Shown here one piece after another: positions 41,501 through 52,400 of a stretch of 64,000 nucleotides of DNA (the first letter of the stretch is position 1; each line of letters begins with the position of its first letter). Both the position numbers and the translations under genes were made by a program. The notes under the pieces are model-generated. The model was not told the DNA's origin. It searched no databases and was given only the letters and a program-made list of their open reading frames with translations. Source of the DNA: Closterium sp. NIES-65 (taxonomy: Eukaryota; Streptophyta; Zygnematophyceae; Desmidiales; Closteriaceae); contig CANXME010002486.1 in NCBI GenBank assembly GCA_948144175.1, forward strand, positions 1,240,001 to 1,304,000, read 5' to 3'.

Positions 41501-43288
41501 GCTCCCTCAGGTGTGTCTCAGGTAGACCCAGTTGAGCCTGTTGAGGTAGCTGTCGACTCTCGTCCTGCTGGGGGTGCTGAGCCTGGGGGTGCTGAGCCTG
41601 GGGGTGTGGAGCCTCGGGGTGTGGAGCCTGGGGGTGTGGAGCCTGGGGGTGTGGAGCCTGGGGGTGTGGAGCTTGAGGGTGCTGAGCTTGGGGGTGTGGA
41701 GCCTCGTGGTGCTGAGCCGCGGAGTCCGGAGTCTGGAGATTCTGGGTCTGGAGGTACTAGGCCTGGGAGTCCTGCACCTGGAGGAGCCCTCTCCTCGGAG
41801 CAGCTGCGTGCGTGGTACTTAGAGTATTGCAGCCTCCGGAGAGGTACCGCTCGAGCCGGACGTACTACTGGGACTGGTGCTAGTGCTTCTTCTCCTGTTC
41901 GGGAGCTCCCCTCCCGCGAGCGGATCCGTGAGTGGTACGAGCGGCGCTGCACTCTTCGGAGTGGCGTGCCTCGTGTTACGGACCTCGCTGCTGTTGGAGC
42001 TGCTGCTGGTGCAGAGGACCCGGGCGTTGGAGCTGCTGCTGGTGCTGAGGACCCGGGCGTTGGAGCCGCTGCTGGTGCTGAGGACCCGGGCGTTGGAGCC
42101 GCTGCTGGTGCTGAGGACCCGGGCGTTGGAGCTGCTGCTGGTGCTGAGGACCCAGGCGTTGGAGCTGCCGCTGGTGCTGCGGACCCGGGCGTTGGAGCTG
42201 CTACTGGTGCTGAGGACCCGGGCGTTGGAGCTGCCGCAGGTGCTGAAGACGTGGGCGCTGGAGCTGCTGCTGGTGCTGCGGACCCTGGTGCGGGTGTCCC
42301 TGCTGGCTCTGGTGTCGCTGCTTGGTCTCGGCCGTAGTTTGTTCCGCTCCTTCAGCAGGTTCTTGGTCAGCTTCCTCCTCCTTTTCCTCCTCCCTCCTTA
42401 GCGTGTCCTCCGCCTGTCCAGCTGCAGTCGGCGTTACCGTCTGCCTCCTCTCTCCCTGGTCCTGCTCCTTACACTGGTCCGACTGGAGGTCTTACTGAGC
42501 GGCGTGAGCCTGCGTCTCGTCCTGCGTCGCCTGAGTCTCATCCTGAGTCGCCTGTCCCCACTGCTCTCTCTAGTAGTCGAGTCCAGCGTCAGCGTCTTCC
42601 TGCTGTCCCAGGCACTCACCGGATGGCGCTTCGTCCGTCCACTGCTCCACAGCGTGTCCCACTGCCGTCTCCTCCTGCTTCCTCTCTTCCTGCTCTTGCT
42701 GACCCTGGGTCAGACTCTCTTTGTGCTACCAGTCCTACTGTCACGCGTCTCCTGGCTACTGTTGTCACTGACCCTTCCTTTGAGTCTGCTGTTGCGTCTG
42801 CCTTAGTTGCTGAGCTTGTCGACTTTGCTGCTCGCTGTCGTCTAGACTACGCTGCTAGCCTAGTTGCTGAGTCTGAGTCTGTCTGTCCTCCGTCCGTCGG
42901 GGGTGAGTGTGCTCTTGGCACGGACGTCCTTGAGGACAGGCAGGAGGAGTTTGAGTGCTTTGCTGCCGCTTTGCCCCATCTCGTGTCCATGCTTGTTGCC
43001 CCTGAGGGAGACCCGGATGCACCAGACATCCCGACCCCACGCTCTTACGCAGAGGAGATGGCCGGTCCCTACTCTTCTCAGTGGCAGACAGCCATGGACA
43101 CAGAGATGGCTTCCTGGAAGTCCACAGGCACCTACGTCGACGAGGTTCCCCCACCTGGGGCGAACATCGTCAGTGGCATGTGGATTTTTAGGGTGAAGCG
43201 GCCGCCGGGCTCTCCGCCTGTCTTCAAGGCGCGTTACGTTGCACGAGGCTTCAGTCAGCGTGAGGGAGTTGACTTCTTCCAGACCTTC
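38579..43288 (+). pseudogene. gag-pol: Copia gag, protease, integrase, linker, RT start (C6)
   Basis: Gag starts MASPQVLVFDAEGRPVKFDT (38579), with capsid blocks ARFAIRNSLP and YSSPASAALGRLSLPYLFPD and a long Gly/Arg-rich tract (39360-39600). The knuckle-like segment is C-X13-C-X3-H-X4-C (CMYVIRTGDRTGQQC...HATQRC, near 39680). Protease: LDSGASRCFFRD (near 40075). Pre-integrase and integrase core: MDVWGPARVRGQ, LHSDRGGEFSSD and QQNGVAERRIG (40530-41060). The linker has GGVEPGGVE repeats (41570-41720), two REWY/RAWY motifs and an 11-residue repeat (41989-42300). The RT start is WIFRVKRPPGSPPVFKARYV (near 43180). Fossil. Confidence 0.82.
41989..42300 (+). repeat. 33-bp coding repeat in C6 linker
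   Basis: About nine copies of a 33-bp unit encoding GVGAAAGAEDP, highly uniform at the DNA level. This indicates recent expansion of the array inside the pol linker. Confidence 0.82.
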
Positions 43289-44573
43289 TTACGTTGCACG
43301 AGGCTTCCGTACCTTACGCGGGACATTTCGGGAGCAACAAGACGTTAGCAGGGATAGCGAAGTATTACTACTGGCCCGGGATGGCAGCAGACGTGCAGCA
43401 GTTTGTCACCTTATGCGACACGTGCCAGCGGATGAAGAGCAGCAAGCAGAAAAAAGCAGGGTTACTTCAACCTCTACCCGTACCGGAGCAGCCATGGCAG
43501 GTCGTTAGCCTCAACTTCATCACCGGACTTCCTTCGACCTCACAGGGGCACGATTCCATCCTCGTAGTCATCGATAAGTTCTCCAAAATGGGTCACTTCA
43601 TACCGACCAACGCCAGAGCTACAGCTGAAGCAACTGCTCGACTCTTCTTCGACCGCATCATCACCATCCACGGCATCCCCGCTACACTCATCTCAGACAG
43701 AGACCCCAAATTCACGAGTAAGTTCTGGAAGGAGCTCATGGGACTGTTGGGGACAAAGCTTGCAATGTCTTCAGCATACCACCCCCAGACTGACGGACAG
43801 ACGGAGCGACTCAATCAAGTGGTTGAACAGTTACTGCGCACAGCTTGCAAGGACGACGTCAGCCACTGGGACACACAGTTACCGACCCTAGAGTTCGCTT
43901 ACAACAACGCATCACATGCGGCCACAGGGAAAACTCCTTTCTTCCTGTGTTACGGACGGGAACCACTCACACCACAGCAGCCAACTACACCGGCACACGT
44001 CCAAGCCGCACATGACTTCGTCACCACCATGCAGCAGCTATGGGAGAAGACTCAGCGACGTCTCACCACGATGCAGAACTCCCTGAAGCAGTATTCCGAT
44101 CGTCAGCGACGTGATCACTCAGTAACAGTCGGAGATCAGGTGCTTCTTGACACGCGCAACTTGAACCTGTCTCACCTTCCATCCCAACTCCGGCCTCGCT
44201 TCTGTGGTCCTTTTCTCGTTGAGGCACAGGTGACACCAGTTACATTCCGCTTGCGCTTACCAAATAAATGGAAGCTTCACAACGCTTTCCATGTCCAGCT
44301 ACTGAAACCCTAGAAGGACCCCAACCGACAGTTCCAGGGACGGCAGCTACCGTCACCACCACCTGTTCTCATACAGGATAAACCTGAGTATGAACTGGAG
44401 CGCGTTCTCACTCATCGGCGCCGCGGCAGCAAGACCCTCGAGTTCCTGATCCGCTCGAAGGGATACGACCCCACTGAGGACAGTTGGGTTGCAGAAGATG
44501 ATATGGGCAACGCACGCCGTGCTCTCAAGGACTATCTTGTCAAGCAGGGTGTATCTCACGCCACCCAGCTTTG
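43289..44573 (+). pseudogene. pol: Gypsy integrase and chromodomain (G2)
   Basis: Zinc module LHEASVPYAGHFG...LCDTCQRMKSSK (43295-43445), DDE core with VSLNFITGLP, LISDRDPKFTSKFW and GQTERLNQVVEQLL (43500-43830), and GPF-type C-terminal module VGDQVLLDTRNL...RPRFCGPFLVEA (44125-44230). A chromodomain-like segment follows (YELERVLTHRRRG, FLIRSKGYDPTEDSWV; about 44390-44490), and the coding sequence ends near 44573 just before the polypurine tract GAGGGGGGG. Chromodomains in this clade are thought to steer integration to heterochromatin. Nearly intact section. Confidence 0.87.
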
Positions 44574-44584
44574 AGGGGGGGACG

Positions 44585-44952
44585 TGTGAGAGTACGACGG
44601 CTTATGCCAGCTATGCTTGCTTGCCTTTACTTTATCATGCTATTTTTAGCATAGGATAATTATATGCATGCATGAATTGCTTGATTTCCTAGGCTAGGTG
44701 CTTTCCTATATTATATTATAGTTATAGCACCAAGCTAGGTTGCGTGCACCGAATTCTGGCTTTTCGGTTGCCACCGAATTGCCTTCTACCGAATTCGGGA
44801 AGGATCTGTTCCGGACGCTTCGCGACCCACGGAACCTTCGCGTAACACCTGGTTACTGGGCCTTGTGTCGAGCCTATATATAGCCTCGTGTTGTAACCAG
44901 GTGATAATTCAATTCACATTCTCTTTTCTGAGCTCGATCCTAGATCCTCACA
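44585..44952 (+). repeat. 3' LTR of G2 (368 bp)
   Basis: Starts TGTGAGAG and ends CCTCACA, with a TATA-like CTATATATAG at 44873-44882. It is followed by GAGGG and resumed Cm sequence. Confidence 0.93.
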
Positions 44953-47868
44953 GAGGGACAGCGCCAGCTCCAGTGCCTCCAACGCCAGCGCCTCCCGTAT
45001 GAGGGCCTCCAGCTCCAGCAGCGCGACCCTGACGGCTAACGTACCACTCACGCAGCTGCTGTGTGGAGAGAGGGACACGCCTACGAGAGCGCTGCGGCGA
45101 GGCACTAGCGGAGCGACTACAGAGGTGGTCGCTCCAAGGAGACTGCTCACCAGGCGCCTGAGTGCCCCCAGGCGCAGCACCCCCAGACTCAGTACCCTCA
45201 GGCTCAGCACCTCCAGACTCCTCACGCCCAGGCTCAGCACCTCCAGGCTCCGCACCCTCAGGCTCAGCACCCCCAAGCTCCGCACCCCCAGGCTCAGCAC
45301 CCCCAGGCTCCGCACCCCCAGGCTCAGCACCCCCTGGCTCTGCACCCCCAAGCTCAGCAACCCCAGAAGCAGCACCCCGAGCAAGACCACCTGCAGCAGG
45401 ACTTGAGTCACCAGTGGCCTCAACCGGCTCAGTCTATGGAGGAGGGTCTACCTGAGACACACCTGAAGGAGCAGGACCGAGAGCGGGGAGGGGGTCTACC
45501 TGGGGAGGACCTGGAGCGAGGAAGAGCGGCGGGGGGGGGAGAGGGGCAGTGCTGTAGGGAAACAGACCGTAAAAGGGGACCAACTCGTCAAAGGTGAGGT
45601 CCTGAGACTGAAAGACACGACGCAAGGTGGGGTCGTAAAACTGCCAGCCTGGCGCGTCAGGTGGGAAACCAAGGAAGACGCAGGGAATGGCGCAAGGGGA
45701 GAGCTTGTCTGCAGTGGTATCGCGGACAAAGGCACGAGCACCCCAGACCCGAAACCGCGACGCATCGCCAACCTCCCCCATCCAACGTAGTGTGGGCGAA
45801 GTCTACGGAACGGAGACACGGGGCAAGAGGTTGAGCTGATGCACGGCGTACTGGACTGCAAACGGCCACAGAAAATGGGGGGCAGCCGCATGGATCATGG
45901 AGGTACGAGCGACCTCCATGACTAAGCCAATGCGGCGCTCAGCAACCCCATTCTGCTGTGGAGAGGCCGGAAGCGTGAACGTCTGGCGGATGCTGTGCTC
46001 CTCACAGTAGGCTCGCAAGAGGTTAGAGGAGAACTCACCACCTCTGTTAGAGTGCAGACACAGGACAGGAAAGTCCGACTCGAACCGCTCGCGGAGCTGG
46101 AGACGAACAGCGCAGATCCAAGAAATTAAAACAGCAGGGACATCCACCTTGCGCTGCAAGGGGAAGACCGTGGTGTAACGCATGTAGTCGTCGACTACCA
46201 GCATGAAGTACCGCTTGTGGCCGTGTCCACGGACACAGGCTGGGCCCCACACATCTAAGTGGAGAGTCTGCAATGGAGCCTCTACGGGAGGGAACGAGGA
46301 GGAGTGAGGAGTGACGTGCTGCCGCCCTTTGACGCAAGGAATGCAGGGCGGCGCAGGTGAGGGAGGGAGGGAGGGCAGAGACCTGGGAAGACCAGAGACC
46401 AGTAGGCGAGAGTGCATGCCACAAAGGCGAGGCAAGGAGGGTTGACCAAGGCGGTGGTGCCAAAGGAGAGTCTGGTGCGACAGGCGGCGACACTCACACT
46501 GGGTAGCTACCTGAGCGGACGCGTACAGCTGAGGAGACAAAGAGCGCGACTCAGTAATGAGGGTGTACGGACTGGACCCAGGCGCACGTTGAAGGTGGCC
46601 AGGTGGCGGCCTGTCCGAGAGCACGTGCAGATCGCCACACGCTGTCCTCCAGGAGTAAAGGTGTGAACCCAATGATCCTGAAGGACGGCGATGCTCACCG
46701 GGTTTGTAGAGAACAAGGGGAGGTGGAGACCAAACAGCTCACCAGACGGGACCGCCGGACACGGAAGCACAATGGTGGACCATGCTAGCACTGGGCCCCC
46801 AGAAGGGTCAGCCAGTGAGACAAGGACAGGTGCAGGGAGGGGAGTGACTGTGGTACTGTCGCGAAAGAAACAGTGGGAAGCACCAGAGTCAAGTGTAAAG
46901 GTGTGCAAGGCCTGAGCGGACGCAGTATTAGGGAGAACAGACTCACTAGCACCTAGGGCTGCAGGCTCTATACCTGGGGCTATACCTGGGTCAGGCGGTA
47001 CACACAAGTAGCAGTCACCGTCAGCACTAACAATCAATGCAACCATGGCAGCAAGAATAGCATCATTGTCAAGATCAAAGATAGGAACATCACGCCTAAG
47101 CAGATCTGCCCAAGGGGGAAACTCAGTAGCCTCAAGAAACTTGACGCGCCAGGCATCGCTGAGCCGAGAGAAGCAGCGGTACGCCGTGTGAAAGCCGTTG
47201 CATGGGCGACCAGCGCGGGGACCTGTGCGAATGGTATAGTTGCAGCGAACAGGACCCCCAGACGCCCCACGCTGAGCGTACCAGTCATGAAGCTGATGAG
47301 GCGTGGGGGTCTGACGCTGACGCTGCTGCTGCTACTACTGCTGCTGTCCCTGGCCACCACTGGAGCTCCCCTTTTGGTCGGCTCCACTCCAGCTCCCACC
47401 ACCGCTGCCACCACTGCTCCATCCTCCCCCACTCCCACCGCTGCCACCTTCACTGCCCCCGGTACCCCCCCCAATGAGCTCCTCAGCGTTGGTAAAAGAG
47501 GACACGTCGGGGAACAGGTAGGGTAGCATGAGACGGCCTACGGCTGCAGTGGCTGGGGAAGAGTAGCGGGCAACTACAGCCTCATACAGTGCCTTAGTAG
47601 TCTTGTGCTAGCTAAAGTGCGCGCGCTCAGTGATCGGCAGATGGTTGCGAATAGCGAGGCGCGAAGCAGCATCGCGGGTCTGCCACTGTGAGCGGTCAAG
47701 AGCGGTAGCAGTGTCAGCAGGAGCAACGGAATTGCCAGTCACCTAATCGAACAGTGAAAATCCGTCTTTGGCATCAGTCAGAAGGAACAGTTGTAGGTCG
47801 TTGAGCCAAGTGGCAAACTCTATCGGGCGACCGTCAAAATCGAAAGCTAGGACATTGAGAGTCACCAT
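44953..47868 (-). pseudogene. gag-pol: Copia gag, protease, integrase, linker (Cm)
   Basis: Minus-strand sense. Gag starts at 47868 (MVTLNVLAFDFDGRPIEFAT). A short glycine/serine tract lies near 47350-47480 and the knuckle-like segment CNYTIRTGPRAGRPC...HTAYRC near 47190-47265. Protease: FTLDSGASHCFFRD (near 46860). Pre-integrase: LWHHRLGQPSLPRL (near 46450). Integrase core: LDVWGPACVRGHG, LHSNRGGEFSSN and QQNGVAERRIG (about 46260-45925). The linker follows with many GGAEPGGAE-type pentapeptides (45150-45400) up to the G2 insertion. The glycine tract is much shorter than in C1, C3 and C8. Fossil. Confidence 0.8.
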
Positions 47869-48310
47869 GAGTGCAGCGAAGGTGAGAGTAGCGCGTAGGC
47901 GGCAAGGCAGAGCACAGACAGGAGATGCTGCGCACAGGGCGATAGTGGCGGCGCACAAGCTGCTGAGGCGGCATGCACGTGGCTAGGGCGGCGCGCAGGG
48001 CAGCAGCGAGGTGCGCGCAGGCTGCTAAAGCGGCGCGCGGGCGGGTAAGGCAGTGCGCGAGGCAGGAGCGGGCCGCGCTAGGGCGGCGGACACGGCGCGC
48101 TGGGCAGCAGCGGGCTGCGTGGGCAGCGGACGTGGCGCACGGGGCAGCAGCGGGCTGCGCGGGCGGCGGACGCGGCACGCGGGGCAGCAGGGCTGCGCAG
48201 GCGGCAGACGCGGCGCGCGGGGCAGCAGCAAGCTACACAGGCGGCGGACGCGGCACACAGGGCAATAGCGGGCTGCACAGGCGGCGGACGCGGCGCGCGG
48301 GGCAGCAGCG
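47869..48310 (-). repeat. Cm leader, inner part, with GC-rich repeat
   Basis: From about 47990 to 48310 units of roughly 42 bp (GGCGGACGCGGCGCGCGGGG type, with GCAGCAGCGGGCTGC) repeat. Copia C3 is inserted in this array; the leader resumes at 55820. Frames here are repeat artefacts. Confidence 0.78.
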
Positions 48311-48441
48311 TGTTAGAACATATAGCTTACTTGTTTCTGTAGGCTATAGTGGGGTATCCCATAGGGGGTACAACACAATTAGGGTTTCCTATTTGTATTC
48401 ACTTCACTTCATAGTCATTCATTCTCGTTCACACTTTCTCA
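48311..48441 (+). repeat. 5' LTR of C3 (131 bp)
   Basis: Starts TGTTAGAACATATAGC and ends TTTCTCA. It pairs with 55689-55819. Confidence 0.94.
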
Positions 48442-48488
48442 TGGAATCAGAGCAGGTCCCTTCTTAGGGCCTGTTCCTAGGGCCCACC
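48442..48488 (+). promoter_or_regulatory. Primer site, stem-loop and GGGCCC palindrome of C3
   Basis: TGGAATCAGAGC (48442-48453) is one base from the tRNA-Met complement. A stem GGTCC/GGGCC with one wobble pair (48455-48471) follows, then GGGCCCACC (palindrome 48480-48485). Confidence 0.75.
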
Positions 48489-49488
48489 GAAGCGCGCCCC
48501 GAGGCGCGCATTTTTTTTAACGACCCTCCGTGTCGCCCTCCCCGTCGTGCTCCCGCTTAGGCCACTCGTCGGCCCCGCCTAGGCCCCTCGTCGGCCCCGC
48601 GTAGCCCCCGTCGGCCCCACTTAGGCCCCGCGTCGGCCCCACCTAGACCCCGTCGGCTCCGCGTCGGCCCCGCCTAGGCCCCACGTCGGCCCCGCGTAAC
48701 CCCCCGTCGGCCCCGCTTAGGCCCCACGTCGGCCCCGCGTAGCCCCGCTTAGGCCCGTCGGCCCCGCTTCGGCCCCGCTTTGGCCCCGCGTCGGCCCCGC
48801 CTAGACCCCGTCGGCCCCGCGTTGGCCCTGCTTAAGCCCCGTCGGCCCCGCGTTGGCCCCGCTTAGGCCCCGCCGGCCCGCCTAGGCCCCACTTCGGCCC
48901 CTCGTCGGCCCCGCCCAGACCTCGTCGGCCCCGCCACGGCCCTACGCCGGCCCCGCTTCAGCTGCTGTCGGCCCCGCTACAGCCCGCACCGGCCCCTGCT
49001 ACAGCCCGCCGCCGGCCCAGCTACAGCCCGCCGCCGGCCCAGCTACAGCCCGCCCCCGGCCCAGCTACAGCCCACCGCCGGCCCAGCTACAGCCCGCCGC
49101 CGACCCAGCTACAGCCCGCCGCCGGCCCCGCTACAGCCCGCCACCGGCCCCTGCTACAGCCCGCCGCCGGCCCAGCTACTGCCCGCCGTCGGCCCGCCGT
49201 CGGCCCCGCTACAACCCTCCCCGCGGCCCCTGCTGCAGCCCGCCGTGCTGCACGTGAGCAGCCCCAGCAGCCCGCGCCGCCCGTGAGCCCCTACGCCACC
49301 CGAGCCGCGCGAGCCGCCCGAGCCGCCCGAGCCGCCCGAGCCGCCCGAGCCGCCCGAGCCGCCCAAGCCGCCCGAGCCGCCCGAGCCGCCCGAGCCGCCT
49401 GAGGAGCCGTGCTGCTGTTCCTGCGGTGTGTTCCTCTGCTGCTGACCTACCCGACTCTCCCAGCCCGGTGAGACTTTCAGCTGCTGCC
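48489..49488 (+). repeat. C3 leader with GGCCCCGC-type repeats
   Basis: From about 48540 to 48960 there are units of GGCCCCGC with TTAGGCCCCGTC, and from about 48985 to 49180 a 22-bp unit AGCCCGCCGCCGGCCCAGCT. CGAGCCGCC triplet-like repeats run to 49400. The leader is non-coding; C3 gag starts at 49489. Confidence 0.8.
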
Positions 49489-52400
49489 ATGGCCACCCCC
49501 AATGTTCTTACTTTTGACGCTGAGGGGAGGGCCATTGACTTTGCCGTCTGGATTGAAGACCTGCAGCTGTACTTACTGTGTGATGCGATAGATGAGGTCT
49601 CTCTCTTTGACTTTGTCTCTGGCGCTGTCCCTGCCCCACCTGCTGATGCTGACTCTGCCGTTCGCTCCAAGTGGGCGACCCGCGATGCTGCTGCACGTCT
49701 TGCTGTGCGTCGCCACCTCCCTTCCTCTGAGCGTGCCCACTTTAGTCAGTGCAAGACCGCTCAGGCCTTGTACGACGCTGTAGTTGCACGCTACTCCTCC
49801 CCTTCCTCCGCTACCCTTAGCCGCCTCATGCTACCGTTTCTCTTCCCTGACCTCGCTTCCTTTCCCACTGTCGCTGACCTCGTTACCCACCTCCGTGCTA
49901 GTGACACCCGCTACCGCGCTGCCCTTCCTGCTGAGTTCCGCGCTGCGAACCCTCCTCCCATGTACATCACTCTCTACTTTCTCGTCACCCGTCTCCCTGA
50001 GTCCCTTCGTGCCGTTAGGGACCAGTTTCTCTCTGTCTGTCCCACCACTCTCACTGTCGACCTCCTTGAGGAGTCTCTGCTAGCGGCTGAGAAGAGTATT
50101 GTCGCTGTAGGGGCCTCTCGGGGTGACCCTCGCACCCCCATCTTTGAGGGGTGTGGTCCTTCCCCCCTGCTGCCCTCTGTCGCCTCTGCCGCTGCGGCCG
50201 ACCTCGCTGGTTTTGAGTCGGTCGGCGCGGCGTCTGCCCCCAGCGGCAGACGCCGCTCTGGCAAGGGCAAGGGGGGCAAGGGAGCGGGTGGAGCTAGAGG
50301 GGGCGGTGGAGGAGGCGGTGGGGGTGGCGGGGGGAGTGGGGGTGGCGGTGGGGGTGGTGGCGGGAGTGGAGGTACTGGTGGCGGCGCTGGAGGCGGAGGT
50401 GGCGGCGGCGGTGGTAGCGGAGGAGGCGGTGGGAGCGGTGGGAGCGACGGTCCTGGTGGGGGAGGTGGCGGTGGAGACGGGGGTGGCGGTGGAGGCGGGG
50501 GTGGCGGTGGAGGCGGGGGTCGGAGTGGCTCGTCCCAGCGGAGCAGCTCTGGGGGTGGTCAGCGCCAGCAGCAGCAGCAGCAGCAGCCGCAGCAGCAGCC
50601 ACAGCAGCAGCAGCGCTCTCGCACCGTCCCCGCCCCTCAGCAGCTCCGTGAGTGGTACTTGCAGCGTCAGCGTGGTGGTGCGCTTGGTCCCTGCCCCTAC
50701 GTTCTTCGCACCGGTGACCGTGCAGGGGAGAGGTGTGGAGGCGCCCACACAGCCCGCCGCTGCTTTGGCCGCCTGACCGACGCCTGGCGTCAGCAGTTTC
50801 CGGAGGCCGCTGAGATCCCCCGCTGGGGAGAGCTGTCTAGGGCTGGTGTAGCTATTTATGATCTTGATTTTGATGCTATTCTCTCTGCTATGTATGCTGC
50901 GACTGGTAGTGATGAGGATGACTGTTACCGGTGTTTCCCGCCCGACCTGGGCATTGGTACTGCCGCGTCAGGTACTAGTGAGGCTGCTGCTCTAGGTGCC
51001 AGTGCGTCTGTGCTCTCAGGTGCTGGTGAGTCTGCCCTCTCAGGTACTGTGTCGGCTTCGGCCTCTCACACCTTCACCCTTGACTCTGGAGCGTCTCGCT
51101 CCTTCTTTAGGGACCGCACCACTCTCACGCCGCTGAGTCGGCCGGTTGCGGTGTCCCTGGCTGACCCCTCTGGGGGGCCTGTCCTGTCTCGCTTCTCCAC
51201 TGTCCTCCCGTGTCCGGCGGCCCCCTCTGGCACCCTTACTGGTCTCTACCTCCCCTCGTTCTCGACGAACTTGGTGAGTGGTGCTGACCTCCAGGATGCG
51301 GGTGTCCACCAGTTCACCCCTGCTCGTCAGCGGGTGACCCACTGCACGGAGGCGGATACAGGTCGCCACCTGGCTACGTTTACACGTCGGCCAGGGTCGA
51401 GCCTGTACACACTGACCACTGCTTCTCCTCCAGGTGCTACGTCTGGTAGGGTCCCTTCGTCTGGTCAGGTGTTTGCTGCAGCGTCCAGGTCTGGTCCTGA
51501 GTCTGCCCCCTGCTCGTGTCGTCGTCTGTCTCACGAGACCCTCCTCTGGCACCACCGCCTTGGCCACCCCTCTCTGCTTCGGCTCAGAGGCATGGCCTCG
51601 CGATTCCTTGTGTCTGGTCTTCCCCGGTCTCTCCCTCCCCTTCCTCCGGGCCCTGGCCCTACCTGTGTCCCCTGTGTCGAGGGGCGCCAGCGTGCTGCCC
51701 CTCACTCCTCCCAGTTTCCTCCGACAGAGGCCCCGTTGCAGACGCTTCACATGGACGTGTGGGGCCCAGCCCGCGTCCGTGGACAGGGTCAGGAGCGCTA
51801 CTTCCTGCTGGTGGTTGACGACTACTCGCGTTACACCACAGTCTTCCCCTTGCGCAGCAAGGGTGATGTCACTGAGGTGTTGATCGACTGGATCCGCGCA
51901 GCTCGTCTCCAGCTTCAGAGGAGCTTTGGCTCCGACTTCCCTGTTTTGCGTCTGCACTCGGACAGAGGCGGAGAGTTCTCCTCTGGCCTCCTGAGTGCCT
52001 ACTGTCGTGCGCGAGGCATCCGTCAGACCTTCACGCTTCCGGACTCACCACAGCAGAATGGGATTGCAGAGCGCCGCATTGGCATGGTCATGGACGTCGC
52101 TCGTACGTCCCTGATGCATGCGGCTGCTCCCCATTTTCTGTGGCCGTTTGCGGTCAGGTACGCTGCGCACCAGATCAACCTCCACCCCAGGGTCTCTCGA
52201 CCAGAGACCTCCCCAGCCCTGCTGTGGACGGGGAAGGTTGGCAATGCGTCGGCGTTCCGGGTCTGGGGATCTCGGGCGTTTGTTCGCGACCTGTCTGCGG
52301 ACAAGCTGTCCCCTCGTGCTTCTCCCTGCGTCTTCCTGGGGTTCCCCCCCGACGCCCCTGGGTGGCAGTTTTACCACCCCACCTCTCGACGTGTTCTGTC

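Larger units (their letters stand above)
37480..43288 (+). mobile_element. C6: A-type Ty1/copia element without its 3' end
   Basis: 5' LTR 37480-37611, primer site, a leader of about 950 bp, gag, protease, integrase, a long repetitive linker and the start of reverse transcriptase. It then abuts gypsy G2 sequence (integrase zinc region). The 3' LTR is absent, so no age from LTRs is possible. Inserted in G2 reverse transcriptase. Broken, about four breaks. Confidence 0.85.
23164..44952 (+). mobile_element. G2: Ty3/gypsy chromovirus carrying C4, C5 and C6
   Basis: The two 368-bp LTRs (23164-23531 and 44585-44952) differ at about 21 positions (near 6%), with a perfect target duplication GAGGG (23159-23163 and 44953-44957). 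Own parts in order: leader, gag, protease, reverse transcriptase, integrase and chromodomain. Three elements sit inside it: C4 between gag and protease, C5 in reverse transcriptase, and C6 further into reverse transcriptase. The RNase H region is not seen. It is the oldest of the elements datable by LTR pairs. Broken, about five breaks besides the insertions. Confidence 0.9.

Noticed and set aside
48442-48453. tRNA-Met-like sequences after the LTRs as tRNA genes
   Set aside because: Only about 11-13 bases complementary to a tRNA 3' end are present; these are primer-binding sites.
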